Assembly: GCA_026119855.1 (NCBI GenBank)
Contig: JAOWBW010001456.1
Coordinates: 124,001 to 188,000 of the forward strand
Direction: 5' to 3'
Source of the DNA: Campanula takesimana
Taxonomy: Eukaryota; Streptophyta; Magnoliopsida; Asterales; Campanulaceae
DNA: 64,000 nt
Both the position numbers and the translations under genes were made by a program. Below are positions 45,859 through 55,858 of the stretch, one piece after another. Each line of letters begins with the position of its first letter. Positions within the stretch are counted from its first letter, which is position 1. A model generated the notes under the pieces. It searched no databases. It was not told the origin of the DNA and worked only from the letters and a program-made list of their open reading frames with translations.

Positions 45859-47289
45859 TTAAAGTCCAGAATATAGGTCTTCTCCAAGAACTTCATCTTC
45901 AACCGCAGTGGCTATGTCCCTTTCGAAAGAAAATTCTAAATCATCATCTTGAGTCCCACTTGGACCAGCAACAATCATAGCACCTGCATTTTCTCCCCCT
46001 GCATTTGCATTCTCTCCCCCTGCATTTGTACCAGCTGCTCCCCCTTCATGCAAGTTCCCTCCCCCTTTTTGTTTAGAACCATGTAATGCCCGGCTAAGCT
46101 CAATTAGAGTTTGCTCCAATCCAGAGACGATAATCTGTTTGGCTAATATATCTGCCTTATGAGCAGCAATCTGATTACTTACTGAATCAATTTGAGCCTA
46201 CAGAATAGCTTGGGAGGAATCTGATGGATGAACTGATGGCTGAACTGGAGGAACAGATGCACTGGCAGATGTCCTATCAACAGGAATGTCAACTGGCATA
46301 GGCCAGTCATTGAAACGATTCGGAGCAAACATGGTTTTGGGTTGGACTAACGGAGGAGGAAGAGAAATAAAATCCTCATTTGGATTGGCTACAATCTCAT
46401 GAGTACCCAGAAGAGCAGAAATTAAACAAGGATGAGGAAGACGGTAAGGTGAATCAGGAGACTCAGAGAAGCTTACAACCGTCTCAAAGATTTCAGCACC
46501 TAGATTGAATTTATTTATCCCGATTTGATAAAGAAGAAGGGCCTGTTCTTTGGTCACAATGGAGGGTTGAGATGATGGTTTCCAGTTGGTGAGCATGATA
46601 TGGTGGAGACAATTGTAACGGCGGGAAAGAGAAGTGGACCTAAGATCAGATGGCCAAGATAACACAGAATGACCAGTAATGGTCCTAACAGCCTCATCCA
46701 GGTCATTCGGAATATCAGAGAGAGGAGTGTTTGGGGTTTCAAGAAAAGCATTGATTGACTGAGGTGAGAACTCTATTACCCTATCCCTAATAAAAGTGTG
46801 ATGGAAGTTTGGGGATTCCGACAGAGCCACATTGCGCAAGAGATTGGCATAAAATTCAGTCAGTACTTGACGAGAGAAGGCTTTAGCAAACGATAAGGAT
46901 TTGACCAGTTTTCTTTCACTCAGAAAATCAAACAGGAACAACTTCCCAAAACTACGATCATCCTTTACCCTCTCAACAGAAAATTTTCTTTTGAAATATT
47001 TTGCAAAACGCTCAGCAGAAGAAGGATAATAAAACTTTGGATCATGGGGAAGGTCTAGATTAAAGGGGACACTGGGAATGAACATAGAGGATTTACGTAC
47101 CCGTTTTGATTTTCCAGCCGAACCCCTTGACTGTCCAACTGCAGGCTGAGATGAACCTACAGTTTTCCTCACAGTTGACCTGTCAGATGCCTTGACCCCA
47201 GAGGATGCATACTGAAGAACACGGCGTGGGCCCTCTTGCTCAGATAGGGTCTTCTTCATCAGACACAGACGCTTTACCTTTTGGATCAA
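45859..47289 (-). pseudogene. Plant transposon protein (Transposase_32-like) in an LTR element
   Basis: The 363-codon frame 47289-46198 and the 87-codon frame 46119-45859 share one reading frame. They are separated by a TAG at 46198-46200, with sequence between them still coding-like (AQIDSVSNQIAAHKADIL). Motifs FYANLLRNV, IRDRVIEFSPQSINAFL and LHHIMLTNW, plus a Pro-rich tail, match the 'putative plant transposon protein' domain (PF20167). The C-terminal tail is coiled-coil then acidic. The start overlaps the gag fragment in another frame. Function in the family is unknown. Confidence 0.7.
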
Positions 47290-47452
47290 CCCATTCCATA
47301 GTAGGAGATGAATATCCCACTAGAATGCTGACCCATGCCCGATGATCAATGTTCTTGATGTACATGATCATCTTAGCCTTCCAAATGGTATAATTAGAAC
47401 CATCCAGAGTAGGCGGCTTATTACGAGTATGAGAACAGTCCATACTGGCCAT
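47240..47452 (-). pseudogene. Copia gag N-terminus
   Basis: 70 codons with the gag start signature PPTLDGSNYTIWKAKM. It ends where the Transposase_32-like frame begins, overlapping about 50 bp in another phase, consistent with a one-base shift. It shows that the element derives from copia. Confidence 0.75.
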
Positions 47453-47481
47453 AACAGATCGATTTCAGTGTGTCGAGATTA

Positions 47482-47494
47482 GGCTCTGGTGCCA
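47482..47494 (-). other. Primer-binding-site-like sequence
   Basis: The element-strand TGGCACCAGAGCC lies two bases inside the 5' LTR boundary. It resembles the initiator tRNA-Met site with two changes. Confidence 0.6.
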
Positions 47495-47496
47495 AT

Positions 47497-48128
47497 TGAA
47501 AGATATTAAGGTGGCTAGGACTGTTTTGGGAACTGACCAACTGTGTGACCAACTGTGTATTCAAACGTACTAACAGTTGTTCAGCCAGTTGTCTTTACAG
47601 TTATCAGATTTGCAGCGGAATTTAAAGAACTTAATAACAATTAAAACTTCAGCAAGAATACTTGCTGGAAACTTTCATATATTAAAAGCGATTTGCAGAG
47701 TACAAATCGAATGAAAGAAAAACAAAAATATCAAAAGAACAAATCGATCTAAATCTCTAGACCATACTAAAACACCCAACACCTTAGAGTTCTTTTTCAC
47801 AAGAACACCTAAGAAAATAAGACTCTCTCAAGAACTTAATTCTCTCTGAATATTTTTCTAAGAATCCGTGACTGACAATGAAGGAGTCGGCTTGTATTTA
47901 TCCTTTGCTTGGCCGCCTCCTTGCACTCCAAGAATACATTCTTTCCTTATAAGAGTCCACCTAAAATAAAACCCTACAAAAAATATCCACTTACCAAAGA
48001 TAACATAAGTATGTTAGTCAAATAAATCAAACTTAAACTTACCTAAATATTTACACTAACTAACAATATATACAAATCAGAATCACAAAAATACTTAAAG
48101 AAAAAGACGAGTATGCCCATACTCTTCA
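47497..48128 (-). repeat. 5' LTR of the copia-like element
   Basis: 632-bp partner of 45079-45709, directly followed by the GAATT duplication. Confidence 0.9.
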
Positions 48129-48133
48129 GAATT

Positions 48134-48860
48134 GTTCATTTTGGAAGGAGAAAAGCGAGGGATTTTGTATTTATTGTGTGGGAGTTAATTCCACTATTAA
48201 TGGAGGAATGGTGAGGTTGTTGCCGTTTAAAGAAGAAGTTGATGATGTACTAGCCCTTGTTTACACATATAACACACATGTGCTTTGCACCCCTGCGCTC
48301 GTAATTACAATTATACCCTTAAAAGCTCATGTGATATGCACATGACTGGTTTTTTTGTTAAAAAACTAACAATTTCGTTAGTTTTTATATCAATTTGCAA
48401 CAAAATGACAAACACAGGAATCGGGTTGCAAAAAATACAAACATGGGAACCAAACTGCAAAAGTGATACAAACACAGGTTACCAAATTGCAATTTGCCCA
48501 TTGTAGAAATGGGAAGAAATTTTTAGGATAAAGAAAAATGAAATGAGAAGATCATTTCGGGACAAAGGGAGTATCAAATAAAACCAATCAAAAAAAGAAA
48601 AAAGAAAAAAAAAAGAAAAAACCGAACCGTCCCCTATCCCCACCCAACTTCCCTCTAGATACGCGGTTTATGCGGTCCAACTACACAACGGTCGGATTTT
48701 TATAGTAGATGAGTTACATTTTAGAGCAAAAAATGAGTTACATCTTTTATCAAAATATGATAATTTTGGTAAGCTGAGATGATCAACATAGAATCAAAGA
48801 TGGACAGAGAGATATTGGGGAGAGTGTTCACGAAATGTTGAATTACTCTCTTGACAAAAT
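48134..48860. other. Intergenic repeat-rich stretch
   Basis: 48134-48260 continues the sequence before 45074 in an open phase across the target site (about 60 codons, no domain recognised). 48300-48490 has recurring CAAATTGCAA/ACAAACACAGG phrases also met near 61620-61740 and 63600-63720. 48491-48574 is a truncated MITE end nearly matching 48972-49044. An A-rich tract spans about 48592-48622. Confidence 0.5.
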
Positions 48861-48861
48861 A

Positions 48862-49043
48862 TACTCTCTCCGTCCCATAATGATCTTCATGTTTGACTAT
48901 TCAAACTTTTTAAGGATATGAACACTTGCTTCAATAGTCATGTTTTGTATATGCACTTTTAAGCCTAAATTGTAGAAATGGGAAGAACTTTTTGGGACAA
49001 TGAAAAAGGCAAACAGGAAGATCATTTTGGGACGGAGGGAGTA
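48862..49043. mobile_element. Stowaway-like MITE
   Basis: TACTCTCTCCGTCCCATAATG at the left and CATTTTGGGACGGAGGGAGTA at the right, with TA borders. Length is 182 bp. Confidence 0.85.
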
Positions 49044-49145
49044 TAACTCAAAGTTATTTACATTAATGTTATGCTACTTGTCTATATATACACAAAACTA
49101 TCCAGCTATCTAACAACTTTCAGTTATGTAAACCTAACTGATTAT
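49044..49145 (-). repeat. Old copia LTR, part 1 (split by the chromovirus)
   Basis: Joined across the GATTA target site with 59011-59156, it forms one LTR. On its own strand this has a TATATATAGACAAG promoter-like segment and begins TGTTAAGC right after the polypurine tract and RNase H end of the copia remnant. Confidence 0.6.
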
Positions 49146-49790
49146 GTAATAGCCGGCCACTTTGGGCCAATTATTTTATTTACTTTGGTTAAACTTTTAC
49201 TTATAATGATGGGCTTGATTAATTAATTTATTAGGAAGTATGATTTGGGTTAAGTAGTGGGCCCAAGTTAGTCAAAACCCAATTAAAACTAGGAATCCTT
49301 TTTATTTTAGGAATGGAGAACCCTAGTAAATATATATATATATCCCTTTTATTCCCTCAACCTAGTTATTATAACACAAAAGAAAAGAACGGGAATTGTG
49401 AGAAAGGGGAGGCGGCGGCAGGGAACCGCAGAGAAGGAGAGAGAGATCGGGAAGGAGGAGAAGAAGAAGAAGAAGAAGAGAAAAAGGGAGGAAAGCGATT
49501 ACTCAAGGTATAACCGTACTCCCTAAACTCCGCCTTCTCCGTTTAGTTCTCTAGATATTATTGAATTCGGATGGGAAACCCTAAACCTAATGTTGAACTA
49601 GGGTTTATAAAATTATGAAATTAGGATTGTATGATTGAATTAATAAGGAAGATGAAGTGGGTGTGTGTGCTGTGTGCGAGTGCGTCGTGTGTGTGTGTCG
49701 GAGTGTGCGACAGTGTGTGTGTGTGACGTGTGTGTGCGTTATATACATGCAGTTTGTGTGTGTATGTGTGTGTGTTCTTATACTGTGTGT

Positions 49791-49827
<37 letters not shown>

Positions 49828-49909
49828 GTATGCTACGATGAATAGTGATCTGTGTTTAAGTATGCTGCGATGAACAATAATCTGGGAGGAATAATAACAC
49901 AATCTGGGA

Positions 49910-50045
49910 ACAGTGAATTTACGCTGTGAATAGTGAATTTACGCTGTGAATAGTAAATTTACGCTGTGAATAGTAATCTGAGTTTATATATGCTGTGAAT
50001 AGTAATCTGAGGGTAAAAAGCTGTGAATAGTAACATGTGAATAGT
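49910..50045. repeat. Tandem repeat in chromovirus LTR
   Basis: A ~22-bp unit (GTGAATTTACGCTGTGAATA) is repeated three times, then degenerate CTGTGAATAGTAA copies. The same array is present in the other LTR at about 57646-57781. Confidence 0.8.
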
Positions 50046-50551
50046 GTTTTGGGTTGAGATAATGGAACCCTAAAACATATCAATGAAGAATAAAAACCAT
50101 GTAACCCTAAGGGTATTTTAGTAATCCGAAAGGGGTATTTTGGGAACACCAATAACGGGTAGAACGAACCCTAACGAAGAGTTTAAGATGATGAACTCGT
50201 GAAGTTAAGAAAGTAAAATAAAGTATAATGGGGACGGAGAATTAAAGTAATTCATGTTCCTAAGAAAGCCGTGTTTGCGTGTTTGTAGATTGTGCACGTG
50301 AAATTGTTAAGTGAAGACCGCAAGGCTAAGGTAAGGGATTACGTTCCTTAAAGTTTTTGAATATCATCCTTTTGAGATAGGATCCCTTTTATTCTTTCAA
50401 GTGTAGCTACTTATGGCCGTAGCATTTGAACTCTTATGACTCGAACGTCTTTTGAACTATCTTACCCATGATATGTGTTGCTCATAGGGTATCAAAGAGA
50501 ATTGAATTTGCTTTAAGTATTCTTGTACCTAGAATGCTTTGTGGAACATTG

Positions 50552-50783
50552 CTATATCTAAAAGAAACGGGTATAGTTAGCTTAGTCTGATAGAAAAGGG
50601 CTTAGCTAGAATTAGTCTGACTGAAAAGGGCTAATTTAGATAGTCTAATTTGAGAGAAAAGAATTAGACGTAACGCTACTTGATGAAGTGGCTTAATGAT
50701 CATGATCGAACTTAAGAGGGAGCACCGTGAGAAGGTGTAAGGTCCCTCGACACCCTGAAAAGGTGTAACACCCTGAAAAGGTG
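50552..50783 (+). repeat. Hairpin cassette in 5' LTR
   Basis: Consecutive short inverted repeats. Four have 11-nt loops: CTATATC/GGTATAG (50552-50576), AGCTTAGTC/GGCTTAGCT (50579-50607, one mismatch), ATTAGTC/GGCTAAT (50611-50635) and GTCTAATT/AATTAGAC (50643-50669). Three loops fit TGANNGAAAAG; the first is TAAAAGAAACG. Then come GCTACTT/AAGTGGC (50675-50692), GAGGGA/TCCCTC around CACC/GGTG (50716-50748) and two CACC-CTGAAAA-GGTG units (50751-50783). Several pairs need G-U. Confidence 0.75.
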
Positions 50784-51276
50784 ATGAATGAAACTATGGA
50801 ATTGACGGACTTGTATTAGGGCCATAACTTCTTGAACTTAATAATTGTGCTTTCGTATATGTACAGTTAAGATTATCGATTTTAGCCTTTCATTGAAGAT
50901 ATCATTTTGGCTCCGTTCTTTCGGTCATCTCTCCTTAGTACCCGGAGAGATCCCGTATGAACTTACTGAGCATTGTTCGCTCACCCCTTCTCCTATTATT
51001 TTTCCCAGGTAAAGATTAAGGACCTATAAGGATTGCAAGGAAGGGCAGTCGGTGGTCAAACGAAGGGCTTAAGATAACTTTTATGTTTTATGTTGAGCTA
51101 GTGGGATGTACTAGCCGTTAGAATTTAAATGTTAGTTACGCTTCCGCACTATTTTGAATTATGGTTAGATTTTACTAGCCGTTGCTTTTGAACGTTGGAT
51201 TTGAATTATGTTTGACGTTTGGGATTTCTTGGTTTATAAATTATTATTATTGTTTGAAAGTTCGGGTCGTTACAGT

Positions 51277-51288
51277 TGGTATCAGAGC
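51277..51288 (+). other. Primer-binding site of the chromovirus
   Basis: TGGTATCAGAGC, complementary to the 3' end of initiator tRNA-Met, two bases after the 5' LTR. Confidence 0.9.
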
Positions 51289-51705
51289 AATGGGATTAGA
51301 GCTTCAAAGGGATAGGAACTCTGATATTGAATAGGTTTGATTTGAGCGTTTTAGGAAGACTAAGATTGCTTAAAGTCAAACTAGTTATTTATGGAAACCT
51401 ACTATTTAAGGAAAGAACCTAAGATAAGAATTCCTCGAGGGATATGAGGAATATAAGTGAACACTTTGGGAAGTAAATTTTGAAGAGTTACACTAGAATG
51501 ATATTTTTTTTTAGTGATATGACATTGATAACGGTTATGTCTTAATTGTAAGTCATGGATGGACTTAGAAGAAACATGAAGATGAACTTGAAGCAAAGAA
51601 CAATTAAGAAAAAAAGTGATTCAGATATATTCACTCAAGATTAAGAAACTAACCGAGGCATTAGAAGCTGAAAAGACCAAGTTGAATGTCAAACTAGGAA
51701 AGTGA

Positions 51706-52104
51706 ATGCAATATAGAAAAGCATTACTAGACACTCTCAAAGAACTGGAAGAAGTCAAGGAGACCAAGGACCAGAATGAGAGGTATTATCATGAAACTCG
51801 AGAACAAGCATATCAATGGTTCTATGAATTGAAAGACTTAAAGGAAGCCAGAGCTAGGGAGTCAGAACCAACAACCCCCGTAAGCAATGAAACGCCAAAG
51901 GAAGATAATTTGGTAGCTAAAGAAGAGGTCGAGGAAATAGATATTATCCTTGAGGGCAGTGAAGCCGCCCCAATCATTCTTAACGATGATGAAGAGCTGG
52001 AACAAGAGATGGTACCGGTTCGTAGGCCCAAAGGTAGGCCAAGAGGTTCTAAGAAAGTTCCAAGGGTGCCAAGTGGAAGGCCTAGGAAGGTGTTCTATGA
52101 TTGA
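51706..52104 (+). CDS. Accessory ORF: coiled coil, acidic linker, AT-hook-like tail
   Basis: 132 codons from ATG 51706 to TGA 52104, in the position where gag should begin. Residues 1-50 form a charged heptad-like helix (KALLDTLKELEEVKETKDQ). Residues 50-100 are acidic. The end is basic with RRPKGRPRGSKK and SGRPRK, resembling AT-hook DNA-binding motifs. The same phase upstream of a TGA at 51703 also reads as coiled coil (KKLTEALEAEKTKLNVKLGK), so the protein may once have been longer. It is not typical gag and I recognise no family. Confidence 0.5.
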   Translation: MQYRKALLDTLKELEEVKETKDQNERYYHETREQAYQWFYELKDLKEARARESEPTTPVSNETPKEDNLVAKEEVEEIDIILEGSEAAPIILNDDEELEQEMVPVRRPKGRPRGSKKVPRVPSGRPRKVFYD

Positions 52105-52310
52105 AAAGTGGGACATAGAGTTTATTCTTAATTATAGTATTAATAGTTAGTTCTAGTTTAGAGAAAAATACTAGAATTTTGTTTAGTTAACTTTTATTCC
52201 AAGAAGATCCTCGTAATAAAAGTTTATGATTTATTCTAAGCAAATGGTTTTGTTGATTTTTTTCGTTCTTAAATGTTAAAGCGTGTGAGCTAATCTAGAA
52301 CGAGAAGTAT

Positions 52311-52960
52311 TGGTCGAGTGAAAAGACCATAAGTATAAGTTGGCTTATTGAAACGGCCAAGTGAAAATTAGTTTTGGTCTATTGAAACGATCGAAACAAG
52401 AGTAAAGTGACCTATTGAAGCAGTCAAAAGTAAAAGTCATTGGCTTATTGAAACGGCCAAGTGAATTCAGTTTTGGTCTAGTGAAATGATAGAAACAAGA
52501 ATAAGGTGACCTATTGAAACGGCCAAGTATAAAAGGTAAATGGCTTATTGAAACGGCTAAGTGTGGATAAAAGTAGGTCTAGTGAATCGACCTGTAATTA
52601 ATAAGTAAAGTCTAGTGAAACGACTTACTAAGTAGAATTGGTCTATTGAAACGACCAGAGATCTAGTAAACCGATCTTTTATAAAAGTTGCGTCTTTTGG
52701 GGACGGCCTTTTTATGTGGAAGTATTAAGCATAGTAGCAATGCTTGTATTGGTGTGAGTAATAGTGTTAAATGTGCGAGTTAACCTGGAACAAGTAAGAA
52801 TGGTCTATTGAAACGAGCAATGAAAGCGATAACGGTCTATTGAAATAACCGATGAAAATAGTAATGGTCTAATGAAGCAACTAATAAGTCTAGTAAAGTT
52901 GGCTAATGAAGATAGTGATGGTCTGTTGAAACGACCAGTGGTCTAGTGAATGATGACCTA
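52311..52960 (+). repeat. Array of ~19-21 nt hairpins with constant loop and changing stems
   Basis: At least eight units pair perfectly over five bases: TGGTC/GACCA (52311-52329, 52639-52657, 52919-52937), TTGGC/GCCAA (52340-52360, 52440-52460), AGGTC/GACCT (52575-52593), AAGTC/GACTT (52608-52626) and AGATC/GATCT (52659-52677). Loops are mostly TATTGAAAC or TAGTGAAAC. Other units fit with one mismatch or G-U pairs (52374-52394, 52541-52559, 52833-52851). No protein frame spans the array. It sits between the AT-hook ORF and the gag remnant. Confidence 0.75.
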
Positions 52961-53093
52961 TAAATTGAATGTTAGTCTGTAGAGACGAGCTATAGTATGA
53001 GAGTGCGTGAAAAAGTCTTGTATTCATGAAACTAATGATAGTATCATATTATCCGGTAAGTGTTCGAAACGCCAGAGTGACTGAGTTTATGAT

Positions 53094-53554
53094 ATGCTAA
53101 CTCAAGGAAGTATGACGGTGGACGACTATGGTGCTAGAATCACCGAATTGCTAGAATTTGCCTTAACGTTCTTCGATAATGAAGCACAAAAGGCTCAAGA
53201 ATTTGAAGCTGGTTTGAACAACCGAATCCGATATAGAATCACTCCATTAATGCTACCAACCTATGATCAAGTGTTGGATAGGACAAGGATAGTGGAGAAG
53301 GAATCAGATAGTTATCGCAGTAAGCGAGAAGAGAAGAAGAGTCAACTCAGAAAGAGTTGACTGAATCTAAAGGAAGCTGGAACCACGATGGGAACAATAA
53401 TAAGCTGAAGGCTACTGATGATCGTGAAAAGGAAGGTAGTACAAGTAAGTACCAGAGTAAAGGCTACGGCAATAGAAGTGATGGTAATAAGAACGACGCC
53501 AAAGGGCAAAGTTCTGATAAGAAGTGCCAAATGATTGCTTGGCTAAGAATATGA
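53094..53554 (+). pseudogene. Chromovirus gag C-terminal remnant
   Basis: LTQGSMTVDDYGARITELLEFA, then FEAGLNNRIRYRI and YDQVLDRTRIVEKE, match the second half of the Tekay gag core. The N-terminal half is absent. A stop at about 53358 and a shifted Asn/Lys-rich linker (53357-53554) follow. The expected zinc knuckle is reduced to a KKCQMIAW fragment. Confidence 0.75.
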
Positions 53555-53574
53555 ATTTAATTCATGAATCGTTA

Positions 53575-53800
53575 GAGAATTCTTTAGTTATGGATATTCA
53601 ACTAGAGAATCGATCCCTATTACGTTTATATCTAGGAAGTGTCCTTTGAAATTGGACGAGAAAGAACTTGAGGTTGATCTCATTAGTTTAGAACATCGAA
53701 GAATTTGATGTAATCTTGGGAATGGACTAGTTGGCTGCATGCCATGCCCATGAGGATTGTTTTAAAGAAAGAAGTCTACTTCAGATTATTATCTAGAGAA
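53575..53800 (+). pseudogene. Chromovirus protease remnant
   Basis: Residues like CPLKLDEKELEVDLI and FDVILGMD mark the C-terminal half of the retropepsin. The conserved Trp after GMD is a TAG stop at about 53737. The catalytic DSGA region is not recognisable upstream. Confidence 0.65.
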
Positions 53801-53853
53801 GAGTGTTGTTCTCAAGGAACGAAACCTAGAACCGATCGAACCTTATATCGGTA

Positions 53854-54216
53854 ATGAAGGCTCGTAAGTTGTTAAGAAAAGGGTGCGAAGGGTTTCTGGC
53901 ATACGTAAGTGCTACGGACCAGAAGGAAATAACCATAGAATCCCTTTCTGTGATTAAGGATTTTAAGGATGTGTCCCCAGAAGATCTACCGGGGATACCA
54001 CCAGAGAGAGAAGTGGAATTTTCCATCGATTTGGTACCGGAAACTACACCAATATCGAAAGCACCGTGTAGGATGGCACCGGAAGAATTGAAGGAATTGA
54101 AGGAGCAACTACAAGAGTTGTTAGATAAGGGTTTGATTAAACCGAGTGTATCACCATGGGGTGCCTCGGTATTTTTTTGTGAAGAAGAAGGATGGGTCGA
54201 TGAGGTTATGTATTGA
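53854..54216 (+). pseudogene. Chromovirus RT N-terminus, frameshifted
   Basis: LPGIPPEREVEFSIDLVPETTPISKAP-type RT start through SPWGASV. A run of seven T at 54171-54177 shifts the frame just before the KKKDGSMRLCIDYRE motif, which continues in the next frame. Confidence 0.85.
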
Positions 54217-55858
54217 CTATCGTGAGATGAACTGTGTGACGGTAAGGAACCAATACCCATTGCCTAGAATAGATGATTTGTTTGATCAGCTTCTTGGAGT
54301 GTGCTACTTTTCGAAGATAGACTTGAGGTCTGGTTACCATCAATTGAGAGTAAAGAAGGAAGATATATCTAAGACGGCCTTTAGAACGAGGTATGGGCAT
54401 TATGAGTTCGTGGTGATGCCGTTTGGGTTAACTAACGCACCGGCAGCGTTTTTGGAACTTATGAATAGAATATTCCAAGAGTTCTTAGACAAATGCGTAA
54501 TTGTATTCATTGATGACATTTTGGTGTATTCGAGAACCAAGGAAGAACATGAGGAACATTTGAAGCTAGTGCTGCAGATCTTAAGAGAACAGAAGCTATA
54601 TGCTAAATTCAAGAAATGTGAATTTTGGTTGGAAAAGGTGGCATTCTTAGGGCATGTGGTGTCAAAAGATGGGATTGCCGTAGATCCGACAAAGATAGAA
54701 GCGATTGTGGATTGGGAGAGACCAACATCGGCAAGTGAGATCAGAAGTTTCTTAGGTCTAGCTGGCTACTATCGAAGGTTCGTAGAAGGCTTCTCGAAGT
54801 TGTCAGTGCCATTGACGAAGTTAACTCAGAAAGGAGCAAAGTTTGTTTGGTCAGAGGAATGTGAAGAGGGTTTTGAGGAATTGAAGCGACGATTGGTGTC
54901 CGCACCGGTCCTTGCTTTACCATCTGGATCGGACGGATTCGTAATTTATAGTGATGCTTCACTGAAGGGATTGGGTTGCGTGCTGATGCAAAATGAAAAG
55001 GTTATAGCTTATGCATCTAGACAATTAAAGAATCATGAGAAGAATTACCCAACCCATGATCTAGAATTAGCTGCAGTGGTGTTTGCTTTGAAGATATGGA
55101 GGCACTACTTGTATGGGGTGACGTGTCAGAGTTATACTGATCATAAGAGCCTTAAGTATATATTCACCCAGAAGGAGCTTAATATGAGACAAAGAAGATG
55201 GCTGGAGTTATTGAAAGACTATGACTGTACGATTTTGTACCACCCTGGGAAAGCCAATAAGGTGGCGGATGCGCTGAGTAGAAAAAGTCGTGGGATACTA
55301 GCGACGTTAATTTCTAAGGAAGAAAGAGTGTGGAACCGCATAGAGATTTCTGGCATGGAAGTACAAGTTAAGGGTTATCTGGCTCAAATGAGCTTTCAGC
55401 CAATGCTTATGGACAGGATTAAAGAAGCCCAAGGAACTGATGAAGAATTAATGAAGGTGCATGAGAGCATCGCTAAAGGGAAGGCAAAGGACTTTCGCAT
55501 GGGAGAAGATGGGATCTTGAGGTACCAATCTAGAATATGTGTGCCGGACGAGGACGACATCAAGAGGGAAATCTTAAAGGAGGCTCATTGTTCGAGACTT
55601 TCCATACATCCTGAAAGTACGAAGATGTATCGGAACTTAAGAGAGTCGTTCTGGTGGAACAACATGAAGGGAGACGTAGCCGAGTTTGTATCAAAGTGTT
55701 TGGTGTGTCAACAAGTGAAAAGTGAACATCAGAGACCGGCACGATTGCTACAGTCACTATCTATTCCAGAGTGGAAGTGGGAACATATAGCTATGGATTT
55801 GGTGGTAGGATTACCAAAGACGTTGAAGGGCTACAATGCAATTTTTGGTTATTGTTGA
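54146..55858 (+). pseudogene. Chromovirus RT, RNase H and integrase N-terminus
   Basis: The 570-codon frame enters RT at KKKDGSMRLCIDYRE. Then FSKIDLRSGYHQ, FGLTNAPAAF and catalytic FIDDILVYS at about 54508-54534. RNase H with IYSDASLKG, ELAAVVFAL and YTDHKSL. Integrase zinc finger (HCSRLSIHPES ... CLVCQQVK) and the first catalytic Asp (AMDLVVGLPK). A one-base insertion at the TTTTTGG near 55842-55848 ends the frame within integrase. All catalytic motifs seen are intact. Confidence 0.9.

Larger units (their letters stand above)
45079..48128 (-). mobile_element. Non-autonomous copia-like LTR element carrying a Transposase_32-like ORF
   Basis: 3.05 kb, flanked by GAATT duplications (45074-45078, 48129-48133). 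LTRs 45079-45709 and 47497-48128 are about 98% identical by eye. On the minus strand a PBS-like TGGCACCAGAGCC (two mismatches to the initiator-Met site TGGTATCAGAGCC) follows the 5' LTR. A polypurine tract (GATAGGGGGAGAT) precedes the 3' LTR. No protease, integrase or RT is present, so it depends on another element for mobility. Confidence 0.88.
49146..51274 (+). repeat. 5' LTR of the chromovirus
   Basis: TGTAATAGCC...GTCGTTACA. It contains a TG microsatellite with TG-rich flanks (49657-49830), a 22-bp GTGAATAGT-type tandem repeat (49910-50045) and a hairpin cassette (50552-50783). Cys/Val-repeat open frames over the TG tract are artefacts. Confidence 0.95.

Noticed and set aside
49621..49902. 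His/Thr- or Cys/Val-repeat proteins over the TG microsatellite (also 57395-57609)
   Set aside because: Pure translation of a dinucleotide repeat in an LTR; no coding signal.
52311..52960. CRISPR-like array
   Set aside because: Units are spaced repeats, but 'spacers' are not unique blocks of constant length, there are no cas genes, and the context is a plant retrotransposon. The pairing pattern is better described as hairpins.
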